Source: an uncultured Porphyromonadaceae bacterium (GTDB lineage Bacteria > Bacteroidota > Bacteroidia > Bacteroidales > UBA11471). Taken from it: DNA of 15,005 nt. Shown piece by piece: positions 7,902 to 15,005 of the stretch (the first letter of the stretch is position 1; every line of letters starts with the position of its first letter). The translations under genes were made by a program, and so were the position numbers. Location: positions 1 through 15,005 of the forward strand of contig UQOX01000039.1 in NCBI GenBank assembly GCA_900542765.1, given 5' to 3'. The notes beneath the pieces are model-generated. The model was not told where the DNA came from. It ran no database searches and saw nothing but the letters and a program-made list of their open reading frames with translations.

Positions 7902-8127
7902 TCTTTCTGTTTTGCTCTGCAAAAGAACGACATGTATATTTCTGGAAGAATACAATCGTGTGACAATTCCATAACAACTTCACAGAGCAGCGAGTTTACG
8001 CTGCCGGCCGATTATTCGCAGGAACGACAGGCGGTGAGAAAGCGCCCTCCCGCGACAAACGTTCGGGCATGAGGCAGATTGGAGAGAGGGGGAAACATAA
8101 GGCACCGCCCACGCAAGGAGGCGGTAG
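7902..8127. other. Intergenic leader of the phosphoesterase-ppk unit
   Basis: No convincing gene is present. The promoter of the leftward four-gene unit should lie here. The only candidate I find is weak: GTTG (7978-7975) and TATTCTTC (7952-7945) on the minus strand, spaced about 22 bp and with several mismatches. A 6-bp stem GCAGCG/CGCTGC (7987-7992 with 7999-8004) would lie in or near the leader, and another, ACCGCC/GGCGGT (8104-8109 with 8120-8125), lies just past the terminator. Neither has a T-tract. Confidence 0.4.
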
Positions 8128-8164
8128 AAAAAACCGGGCACACCCCGTATTGGGGTGTGCCCGG
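8128..8164 (-). terminator. Intrinsic terminator of the giant surface-protein gene
   Basis: A 13-bp perfect stem, 8134-8146 with 8152-8164 (CCGGGCACACCCC and its complement), encloses a 5-nt loop. On the minus strand it is followed by six T (8133-8128). It begins 36 bp past the stop codon of the giant gene and should insulate it from the phosphoesterase unit downstream. Confidence 0.93.
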
Positions 8165-8200
8165 TGGCTAATGGACTGTTTCCCGACAAGGCGCGACGCG

Positions 8201-11200
8201 TCAATCGGCAATGACCTTGAACGAACGGCGAGCCTTTGAGGAGACTATATCGACGATGTAAAGACCCGAGCCATCGACCGGCGTGGCAAATTGCGGTGCG
8301 GTTCCAGTCGTGTCGAGCAGGCAATGGCCCGACATGTCATAGAGGTAGATGCGCTCCCCTCCTTCGAGACCGAGGACATAGAGCACATGGTCGTGGAGGT
8401 AGACTTTCCACGGCGTTTCGGTCGTCTCGCTCAGGCGGAATGCCAAAGAGAAACGCTGCGGGTCGTCTTCGGCCGACGAGGCGAAGAAGGTATAGGCCGA
8501 CTCTTTGAGATCGGTGGCCTGCCCCGTGCGGTTGTCGATGAGCACAATGACATCATAATTCTCGGCCAACGTCTCCTCGGGAAGGTCGATGGTATAGAAT
8601 CCGCTGTCGGCCACCGAAACACCTACCGAGGTATAGGCCGCCTCATCGACGGCGGCAGCCAACGAGAAGCGGGTGCCCGTCGAAGGATTGTCGATATAAA
8701 TCTGCGGAACAGCAGGATTCATGCTCATAAACTTGATACCATCACGACCCACCTCATAGGTCAACGCCTCGGACGAACGTGTGGTGCGGAACAAGACCTT
8801 GTCGGCACCGGCCTCACCCTTGATGCGGAGCGAGAGGTTCATGCCCGTATTATCGGCAAAAAGGCTTGTCGACTTCGGTTGCGGGAAGAGGAGCGACTCT
8901 TTCTCGTCGTGTCCGATGATAGCGGTTTGGGTAAAGTACCCGTCGCCCAACTTGGCCTGGCCACCCATCCAAGATTCAATGGTGTTATAGGTAGAACCGT
9001 CGTAGTAGTAAAGGAGGTGGGGCAAATCCATATAGGTAAAGTCATAAGAGGCCACCAGATAGGGAATACCGAAGAGGTTCCAACCCATGTTCTCCTTGTG
9101 GGTAAACCGCGGCGTTCCGTCACTCTCGACCTCGGTGAGGTTGTGCTGGGTGAGCGAAACGGTCTTGTCGGTATTCGTCTCGGTATATATGGCCGCATTG
9201 GCATCACGTCCCGTGAAGCGGTAGGTCCCGGCCTGCGTGAGGCAAAGGCCAAATCCCTCTCCGGCGTCGAAAACGGTCTCCTCTACCCAATAGGGCGAGT
9301 TGGCGGCATGATAGCGAGTAAGCGACTCGGCACGGCCGCGGCCGTCGTAAATGGCTATGGTATCGCCGGCCCCCCAAGCCAAGCGTGCGGGTGCGTAGGT
9401 GGTACCGTCATAGGCCACCCGACTGATGCTGTCGCGCTGCAAAGCATAGGGGAAGGCGGCTAATTGCCACCCGGCGCCCAACATACGCTCGACAGCCACA
9501 TAATCGAGACTCACGGCATTACCGTTGCCATAAAGCGAGGTTCCTTCTTTGAGGAGGAGGTATCCGGGAGCAAAGGTCGTCGAGAGATTTTCGAGGACGA
9601 GATTCCCGGCGTGCACATACACTACCGAACCTCCGGCCGGAGCCTGCGTGGCTTTATAGCCTGACTCGATGTTCCACGTCTCGAAGTCGATGTTCCACGT
9701 CTCGAAGCAACCGTAATCGACGGTTCCGCCAAAGGTGCGGACATTGCCCAAAATGTCGCGATCGGAAGCGAAATCGACACACCCTGCATATTTTTGCGGA
9801 ATGGCCGGGTCGGCATCACCGGCATCGATGGCTTTGCCCATCTCTTTGAGCTGGAAAGAAAGTTCATCGGCAAGGTAGGTATTATAGGGATTGCCGTCGC
9901 CCGGCATGGGCGATGTCACATCATAGAGCGGGTCATAAAGGGCGCGTTGCGAGGTAGCCAGCGTATTGAACATGGCCCCGTTGTTTGCATGCGTCACGGG
10001 CACGACGTTCTCGGGGGCATCGACGGTGACATTCACGAGCGTACCGCCGTTGTTGGCCATGACCGGTTCTCCGGCAGCAGGGATATTTGCAGCGACAAGC
10101 ACGTTATAGAGCAGGCCTCCGTCGTTGCGCACCACGGGATCGTTACCGGCCACGGTGAACCCATGCACATAACTGTTGCGCATCACGACACCGTCGGCGA
10201 GACTTACCGGAGCCGCGTCGCTCCCCGATGCCGAGGTGATTTCAAAGCCGTCGAGCAGTGCCATGCCGTCGAAGGATTCACTTCCCGAAACCACACCTCC
10301 GATAACGGTGCGCGACGCAGACGATGCCAGCAAGCCGGGACGGGCGGCAGCTACATCGGCAACGGTCACTTGGGGCGACACGTCGGGAGCGGTCACCGTA
10401 TCGGTGTAATTCGTCTGCACGCTGCCATATACCGACACACCGTCATGCAAGGTGATCTCCTCGTTGGTGCGACCGCTCTTGACAAAGACGGTAGCCGTCT
10501 CACCGGGAACGTTGCGGGTGGCCACATACACGGCACACAAGTCGATGGCTTCCTGCAAACGGCCTTGTCCAAAAGCCCGCTCCCACGTCGTACCGTCTCC
10601 ATCGAGGGTCTTTCCCGGCTGCACATAAAGCACGGGATAAAGGCGTTGGTTGTTCTCGTAAGCGCCCCGGTCGATATTTTCATCGTAGACACGGAGGTCA
10701 TTCAACGTAATGTCATAACCCGACGGATCATCTGCGGGCAAACCCAAGGCGGTGCGGTAAAGCACGGAGTCGCCCTTGTTGAGCAAAACGGCCGACGCCC
10801 CTATGTCGAAATTGCGCAACGTCACATCGCCATCAAAGGGATTCTCAAAATTGGGACCCGAAATGACGTCGGTGTTCTCTTGCGAGAGGTCGTCGTTGTT
10901 CTTGCCGGCTTGCGCAAGTGTCGTGGCGGCGAGGTTCTGTATGGCATTGTATGCGATATTTTCGGTCTTGACAGGCGCATAGCCTCCCGTTTCCACGGAC
11001 AATAATTGCGGGGCGGTTATGCCTTGCGACTCTTCTTCGGAAGTACCGGCACCGCCGTTGCGCCACAATACCGAATTATAGAGGGAGCTTTCATACACGC
11101 TGTCAGAGAGCACCGGCGATTGGGTATTGAGGGCAAAGGTGGCATTGAGCACTTCGGTATCGACCGCATCGAGGGGAATGCCTTTGTTTGAATGGAATAC

Positions 11201-14200
11201 AGTGTTGTATATCAATGTTTTGCCGCCACGACCGGTAATTTTCACCACCGGCTCGCCGGGTTGGTCGGCGGCCAACCTGTTCCCGCCCCTGAACTCACAA
11301 CCGCCCAAGATGAGTTTCGTCACGTCGTCTTGTGCCGTCCCAGCCTTGGTCTCATACCTGAATGCCGCTCCGTAGGGGTTGTCAAAGGTGATGTTTTCGA
11401 TGGTGACGGGCACGACGGGCCGATCCGAAGCGGCTTCGGTATCATCGTCCTCGCGGTTGGCGGCATCGACAATGTTGAAGAGGCTTTTCACCTCGGGATT
11501 GATACTCGTGATGACAGTCTTGTAATTCTCACCGCGGTAGAGGGGGCTGTTCTCGGGTATCGGTTGCCGCTGGTTGTCGGCATTGAAACCGCCGGCAATG
11601 CGCAACGAACGCACGTTGAGTTCGCCCGTCGGATTGTCGCCCTGCGTGCCATACTGGGTGTTGATGACGAAACCGCCGTTGCGGTTGATGGTATAGATGG
11701 GTGCGAACTCGCCTTCGGTGATGTATATGACTTTGTCGTTGCCGTTGCGGTTGAGCACGAGACGTTCAATGGCCCGTTGCAGGTTACTGGTGGCGGTAGC
11801 CCATGACGAGCCGTCATTCACATTGCCGGGAATCTCCTCGGCGCATACATAGAGGACATCGCCCACGGGGTTGAGAGGAGTATGCTCATACTCATACACG
11901 CCTATGTCGATATACGTGTTTTTCGAGAGGTCGCTCTCCGACTTGTTGGGGTCGAGGCACACGCGGCTCAACACCCGGTTCCCGGTGGCCATGTAGGTAT
12001 CATGTATGCCGGGCAGCAAAGGGTTGATAGCGGTAATATCGCCGGCAGCCACATATTTGGGAATCGAGAAGTAAAGGCCTCCCGATGTTTCGGGGTCGGC
12101 CCACGACCATTCGCCGGCGGCGGCGTCATACGTCTGCCGGGCCCAACCCCAACCGGCATCGACCATGGGATTGATGCGGCTCAGCGACCAGTCGGCATCC
12201 TGTTGGTAGCCGGCTACACCGGCGAGGGTCGACGGATTGGCGAAGTTCGGCCCGTAGAGCGAACGGTTGTCGGGTGTGAGCACCACGTTGTTGTTTTTGA
12301 AATCGGGCAGGTTCTCATTTACATCGGCATCGGTGTCGATCTGCCCGTCACCTATCACCGAGGTTTTGTCCCACCCCTCTTCATAGGCGCAGAAATGGAG
12401 TATGTCGGGAGCCGCCTCGGACGACGGGTCGTCGAAAGGAACGCCTTCGGACTGCCATTTGTTGATGGTATAGCGATTCTTCCCAGCCTCATTGCCCCAG
12501 AAAGCGGTATTGAAGATGAGGTTCGACGTGAGGTTGGTGGCCACCGACCCGGCCGAATTGGCATTCAACGAGTAAATGCACGGATACTCGGCGGCCTTGT
12601 TGCGCACAACGTTGCAGTTGACCATCCAGATGCGGGAGTTGCTTTCGTTGAAAATCGCGCCGCCGCGGGAATAGGCTTCATTGTTGGCGAAGAGGGTGTT
12701 GACCGCATACACGACACCGTCGACAAACAACGCGCCGCCCGAGCCGACGTATCCGGCATCGGCACCCGAGACAGAGGCATCGCCGATGGCTTCGTTACCC
12801 GAAACCTGCGAGCCCGAAATCGAGCAGATGCCCGTGTTGTAAATCGCGCCGCCCAGCACACCTTCGTTGCCGTAGATGAGGCTGCGGCGTATCGTAAGCG
12901 GAATGCGGCGTATTTCGGCAGCGCCGTCATTGTCGGTGCCGTCGACGCATATCGCGCCCCCCTTGTAATAGTTGCCGGCGTAGGTGGCATCGCCCGGCAG
13001 GAGGTCGGCCGCATGGCCGCCGGTCACGGTGATGCCGTCGAAGACGATGGGCTTACCCACCGTGAGTCCCGTATGCGTATCTTCGAGATCGGGCAGCGTA
13101 CCCACCTTGGCGGGGTCGGCACAGGCATAGATGACATGATAGACACCCAAGGCATCGAGCTCGCTGTTGGAACGGCCCGAGAAAATCGTCTGGTGAGCAA
13201 ATTCCCACGGCTCGATAATCGAATTGCCGTTGAGGTCGGCACGGGTACGGTCCAAAAGCAGGTCATCGGTGGGCGTGCCCGTAAAGGTTATCGAGAAACC
13301 GTTGCTGCCGGTCACGGCGTGGTCACCCCCGTCGCTGTCCTGGCAATACATCTCGCTGCCCGAGAACCCGCCGTAGATGGCCACTCCTTCGGGCACAGTG
13401 AAAGTCGACGTGCGGGCATTCTCCACCGTAGTGCCGTCGCCGGCCTCGCGGGGAATGTAACTACCGCCGGACAGGAAAATCTCAAATGTGATGTTCTTGT
13501 TGTCCACACCGGGAAGGTAGGTGTGGGTGGTATTGTCGCGCACCGACTTGATGTAACGCAAGGCGTCGTGCAGCTCATACATGGGGTAGACAAACGACGA
13601 GCCGCGTGTCTGGTATATGGCGTCGTCGCCCGAGAGACCGGCCGCAAGCAGGCGGTTGAGGTCGGGGTGCAACAACGAACCGTTGGTGACGAAGATGCGT
13701 TGCAGGAGGACACCTTCGGGCGGCAGTATTTCCCGACCCAGGGAGCGCGCCCCCACATCGATGTTGTCGCCGGACACACGATACATGTCGGCAAAGTCGC
13801 GTAGGTGGAGGTCATGCTCGCTGACCCACCGGTAATAGTCGGTCTGGGGCATACCGGCACCGGCCAGTACCGAAGTTTCTTCTATCATGTAACAGGGGTC
13901 GGCGGGATTATCCATCACGAAACGCACGCCGCTGCTGTTGTCGGCCGATACCGACCGATTATTGAGGCCGGGTACCTGCAGGTTCTCGACAAAGGCATAA
14001 GAGAAGAGGTAATGCCCCTCCTCGTCGCTGCCGTAGTTGCCATACACGTCCTTGGCATAATTGGCCGTGTTGCCCCACAAGACCGTGGAGTTGACAATCA
14101 GTTTGCGGCCGAGGAAATAGAGGCCGCCCCCCTCGTCCGTGGCATCGTTGCCGGCAATGGTCGTGGCGATGAGGCAGGCCTCGTCTTCGCCGTCGCCTTC

Positions 14201-15005
14201 GGAGGCGAGATAGATGCCGGCTCCGCGGGCGGCCGTGTTGCCGGTCACCAGCGTACCCGACACGACGGCACCGGGCTTGAGGTATATGCCGCCGCCCTCG
14301 CCGCTCGCCGCATTGTCCTCCACGATGCAGTTACGCACATGCACATACGATTCGGCCAAGATACCGCCGCCGCGGCTGTCGTCTTCGCGCAGCGAGCCGT
14401 CGGCGTTGCCGCCCGAGATGTAAAGGCCGTCAAGCACGGCATATCCGGCCTCGGCGGGTATGGTGCGGTAAGTACCGTCGGGGTCCTCGACAAGGTTGCC
14501 CTCTTCGTCATAGAGGTAGTCGGTAAACACCACGGCATGGTAGGTATTGATGAGCGACGTATCGGCGGCCGACACATACTCGGCCTTGAATATGGTTTTA
14601 TTACCGATGATGTCGCGGTTTCCTTCGGTAAAAGTCTCATCATAACCGCCCCATACTTCGACACCGCGGGGCACGATGAGGGCAAAACTGCGGGGGTCGG
14701 TCTCCTCCTCCAGGAGTTGGTCTTCACCGGGCACGACAGCGGTGCGGCGCGGGGCATAGGGAGTCGCACCGCCGGCCACCATCACGACATAGTGGCCGGC
14801 GGGGTCATCGGCTTTGGCACGACCGGCGGCATCGAGCACCTGTTGCAACTTCATCCAGCAGGCGGCATTTTCGGGGCTGTCGGCCGAGGCGTTACCGCCA
14901 TCGGCGCCACTGTATGTCACATAGTAGACATGGGCCTCCACACTTTCACCGCCGATAGAAAGGTTTTCGGTACCGGGAGTAATATCGTAGGCTCCATTAT
15001 ACTCG
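8201..15005 (-). CDS. Giant modular beta-helix surface/secreted protein with T9SS-like C-terminus (5' partial)
   Basis: At least 2267 residues lie in the window; the frame is open past 15005, so N-terminus and signal peptide are missing. Residue numbers here count from the GTG at 14941, which is probably internal. Four modules end at D395 (NIDVGARSLG), D1012 (YIDIGVYEYE), D1424 (NIDRGAYENN) and D1742 (TVDYGCFETW). Modules 3 and 4 open with LYV...DG(S/T)(S/T)W...LQ.AI. Modules 1 and 2 carry Pmp-like coils (GG[GA][IL]...GN.A) and V.[VI][YW]GG[FY] strands. The closing motif is typical of choice-of-anchor/right-handed beta-helix adhesins. Then come two GW.L..[FI]PY repeats (G1824, G1953) and a final ~68-residue domain (2177-2246: IYLYDMSG, SGLYIVDI, KARRSFKVIAD) resembling a T9SS type A sorting domain. 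I infer an exported, cell-surface or secreted structural protein or adhesin. No catalytic motif is seen and the ligand is unknown. It has its own terminator. Confidence 0.85.
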   Translation of the reverse strand, partial: EYNGAYDITPGTENLSIGGESVEAHVYYVTYSGADGGNASADSPENAACWMKLQQVLDAAGRAKADDPAGHYVVMVAGGATPYAPRRTAVVPGEDQLLEEETDPRSFALIVPRGVEVWGGYDETFTEGNRDIIGNKTIFKAEYVSAADTSLINTYHAVVFTDYLYDEEGNLVEDPDGTYRTIPAEAGYAVLDGLYISGGNADGSLREDDSRGGGILAESYVHVRNCIVEDNAASGEGGGIYLKPGAVVSGTLVTGNTAARGAGIYLASEGDGEDEACLIATTIAGNDATDEGGGLYFLGRKLIVNSTVLWGNTANYAKDVYGNYGSDEEGHYLFSYAFVENLQVPGLNNRSVSADNSSGVRFVMDNPADPCYMIEETSVLAGAGMPQTDYYRWVSEHDLHLRDFADMYRVSGDNIDVGARSLGREILPPEGVLLQRIFVTNGSLLHPDLNRLLAAGLSGDDAIYQTRGSSFVYPMYELHDALRYIKSVRDNTTHTYLPGVDNKNITFEIFLSGGSYIPREAGDGTTVENARTSTFTVPEGVAIYGGFSGSEMYCQDSDGGDHAVTGSNGFSITFTGTPTDDLLLDRTRADLNGNSIIEPWEFAHQTIFSGRSNSELDALGVYHVIYACADPAKVGTLPDLEDTHTGLTVGKPIVFDGITVTGGHAADLLPGDATYAGNYYKGGAICVDGTDNDGAAEIRRIPLTIRRSLIYGNEGVLGGAIYNTGICSISGSQVSGNEAIGDASVSGADAGYVGSGGALFVDGVVYAVNTLFANNEAYSRGGAIFNESNSRIWMVNCNVVRNKAAEYPCIYSLNANSAGSVATNLTSNLIFNTAFWGNEAGKNRYTINKWQSEGVPFDDPSSEAAPDILHFCAYEEGWDKTSVIGDGQIDTDADVNENLPDFKNNNVVLTPDNRSLYGPNFANPSTLAGVAGYQQDADWSLSRINPMVDAGWGWARQTYDAAAGEWSWADPETSGGLYFSIPKYVAAGDITAINPLLPGIHDTYMATGNRVLSRVCLDPNKSESDLSKNTYIDIGVYEYEHTPLNPVGDVLYVCAEEIPGNVNDGSSWATATSNLQRAIERLVLNRNGNDKVIYITEGEFAPIYTINRNGGFVINTQYGTQGDNPTGELNVRSLRIAGGFNADNQRQPIPENSPLYRGENYKTVITSINPEVKSLFNIVDAANREDDDTEAASDRPVVPVTIENITFDNPYGAAFRYETKAGTAQDDVTKLILGGCEFRGGNRLAADQPGEPVVKITGRGGKTLIYNTVFHSNKGIPLDAVDTEVLNATFALNTQSPVLSDSVYESSLYNSVLWRNGGAGTSEEESQGITAPQLLSVETGGYAPVKTENIAYNAIQNLAATTLAQAGKNNDDLSQENTDVISGPNFENPFDGDVTLRNFDIGASAVLLNKGDSVLYRTALGLPADDPSGYDITLNDLRVYDENIDRGAYENNQRLYPVLYVQPGKTLDGDGTTWERAFGQGRLQEAIDLCAVYVATRNVPGETATVFVKSGRTNEEITLHDGVSVYGSVQTNYTDTVTAPDVSPQVTVADVAAARPGLLASSASRTVIGGVVSGSESFDGMALLDGFEITSASGSDAAPVSLADGVVMRNSYVHGFTVAGNDPVVRNDGGLLYNVLVAANIPAAGEPVMANNGGTLVNVTVDAPENVVPVTHANNGAMFNTLATSQRALYDPLYDVTSPMPGDGNPYNTYLADELSFQLKEMGKAIDAGDADPAIPQKYAGCVDFASDRDILGNVRTFGGTVDYGCFETWNIDFETWNIESGYKATQAPAGGSVVYVHAGNLVLENLSTTFAPGYLLLKEGTSLYGNGNAVSLDYVAVERMLGAGWQLAAFPYALQRDSISRVAYDGTTYAPARLAWGAGDTIAIYDGRGRAESLTRYHAANSPYWVEETVFDAGEGFGLCLTQAGTYRFTGRDANAAIYTETNTDKTVSLTQHNLTEVESDGTPRFTHKENMGWNLFGIPYLVASYDFTYMDLPHLLYYYDGSTYNTIESWMGGQAKLGDGYFTQTAIIGHDEKESLLFPQPKSTSLFADNTGMNLSLRIKGEAGADKVLFRTTRSSEALTYEVGRDGIKFMSMNPAVPQIYIDNPSTGTRFSLAAAVDEAAYTSVGVSVADSGFYTIDLPEETLAENYDVIVLIDNRTGQATDLKESAYTFFASSAEDDPQRFSLAFRLSETTETPWKVYLHDHVLYVLGLEGGERIYLYDMSGHCLLDTTGTAPQFATPVDGSGLYIVDIVSSKARRSFKVIAD
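8204..8413 (-). other. C-terminal sorting-like domain (T9SS type A-like)
   Basis: The last ~70 residues follow the beta-rich C-terminal pattern of T9SS cargo: LYVLGLEGGERIYLYDMSGH, a short variable link, then VDGSGLYIVDI and a basic end (KARRSFKVIAD). The usual Y-P-N-P opening is replaced by VYLHDHV. It could also belong to another Bacteroidales C-terminal domain family, so the secretion route is inferred rather than shown. Confidence 0.55.
9666..9707 (-). repeat. Perfect 21-bp tandem duplication inside the giant gene
   Basis: The 21 bases at 9666-9686 are repeated exactly at 9687-9707. In the protein this doubles seven residues, FETWNID then FETWNIE (1746-1759), immediately after the closing motif of module 4. 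It is in frame, so the protein is not disrupted. No third copy is present. Confidence 0.95.
12599..12964 (-). repeat. Pmp-like beta-helix coils, module 2
   Basis: Protein-level repeat at residues 660-781 of the giant protein: coils KGGAICVD, LGGAIYNT, SGGALFVD and RGGAIFNE, with turns IYGNEG, VSGNEA, FANNEA and VRNKAA. It has the same architecture as the module 1 coils but Ala replaces the third Gly, so the two modules look like diverged duplicates. Confidence 0.75.
14069..14374 (-). repeat. Pmp-like beta-helix coils, module 1
   Basis: Protein-level repeat at residues 190-291 (counted from 14941) of the giant protein. Four coils of about 26 residues begin RGGGILAE, EGGGIYLK, RGAGIYLA and EGGGLYFL. 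Each is followed by a strand and, in most, an N/D-x-A-type turn such as VTGNTAA, IAGNDAT and LWGNTAN. The pattern matches the polymorphic-membrane-protein type of parallel beta-helix repeat. Confidence 0.75.

Noticed and set aside
7902..7955. 18-codon N-terminal extension of the LpxH-like protein
   Set aside because: Family members start a few residues before the SDIHLG strand; the extension shows no signal peptide, and the ATG at 7901 has an AGAAAG stretch upstream.
8291..11005. Plus-strand open frames of about 390 (8291-9463) and 403 (9794-11005) codons opposite the giant gene
   Set aside because: Both are in the same antisense codon register and share the same codon-bias explanation. The sense frame is continuous with a clear terminator and repeat architecture.
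11882..13804. 640-codon open frame on the plus strand opposite the giant gene
   Set aside because: It is codon-aligned antisense to the giant frame. In that register, stops arise only where the sense gene uses TTA, CTA or TCA, codons this GC-rich gene largely avoids. The translation has no recognisable domain.
14939..14941. GTG as the start of the giant protein
   Set aside because: The frame stays open for 21 more codons to the window edge with similar composition (TPGTENLSIGGESV) and no signal peptide follows the GTG, so the true start is outside the window.
1..15005. CRISPR arrays, tRNA/rRNA genes, insertion sequences, phage or conjugative genes
   Set aside because: No evenly spaced direct repeats, no cloverleaf or rRNA-like segment in the gaps, and no transposase, integrase or mobilisation motif in any plausible frame.

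Overview
The window most likely comes from a Bacteroidales chromosome, on the higher-GC side of the group. The evidence is an RprX/RprY two-component pair next to an EF-G paralogue, few clear Shine-Dalgarno sites, a promoter candidate of the Bacteroides TTTG / TAnnTTTG type, and a giant exported-type protein ending in a type IX secretion (T9SS)-like sorting domain. A Barnesiella-like genus would fit, but that is a guess from style, not a demonstrated assignment.

Layout. At 1-458 (+) is the C-terminal end of an EF-G paralogue (EF-G2 type), closed by an intrinsic terminator. An AT-rich gap of about 290 bp holds a promoter candidate and a duplicated 11-bp near-palindrome. It is followed by rprX (sensor kinase) and rprY (OmpR-type regulator), which overlap by ATGA. 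A GC-rich perfect palindrome at 3014-3029 separates rprY from the convergent leftward genes. On the minus strand, read right to left from 7901 to 3048, lies a compact four-gene unit: LpxH-like metallophosphoesterase, GT-B glycosyltransferase, polyphosphate kinase (ppk), and a short Ppx/GppA phosphatase. Junctions are 1 bp overlap, 11 bp overlap and a 51-bp gap. This looks like one transcript combining an envelope glycolipid function with making and breaking polyphosphate.

From 8201 to the right edge, also on the minus strand, is one huge open frame. It has at least 2267 residues in the window and its N-terminus lies outside. It reads as four tandem parallel beta-helix modules, each closing on an I/V-D-x-G motif, then two GW-x-L-x-x-[FI]-PY repeats and the C-terminal sorting-like domain. 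A 13-bp perfect hairpin with a U-tract terminates it. I see no tRNA, rRNA, CRISPR array, insertion sequence or phage gene.

The least explained items are the giant modular protein (four modules, EF-hand-like loop, 21-bp in-frame tandem duplication) and the overlapping phosphoesterase-glycosyltransferase-ppk-ppx operon. The remainder is ordinary core genome.
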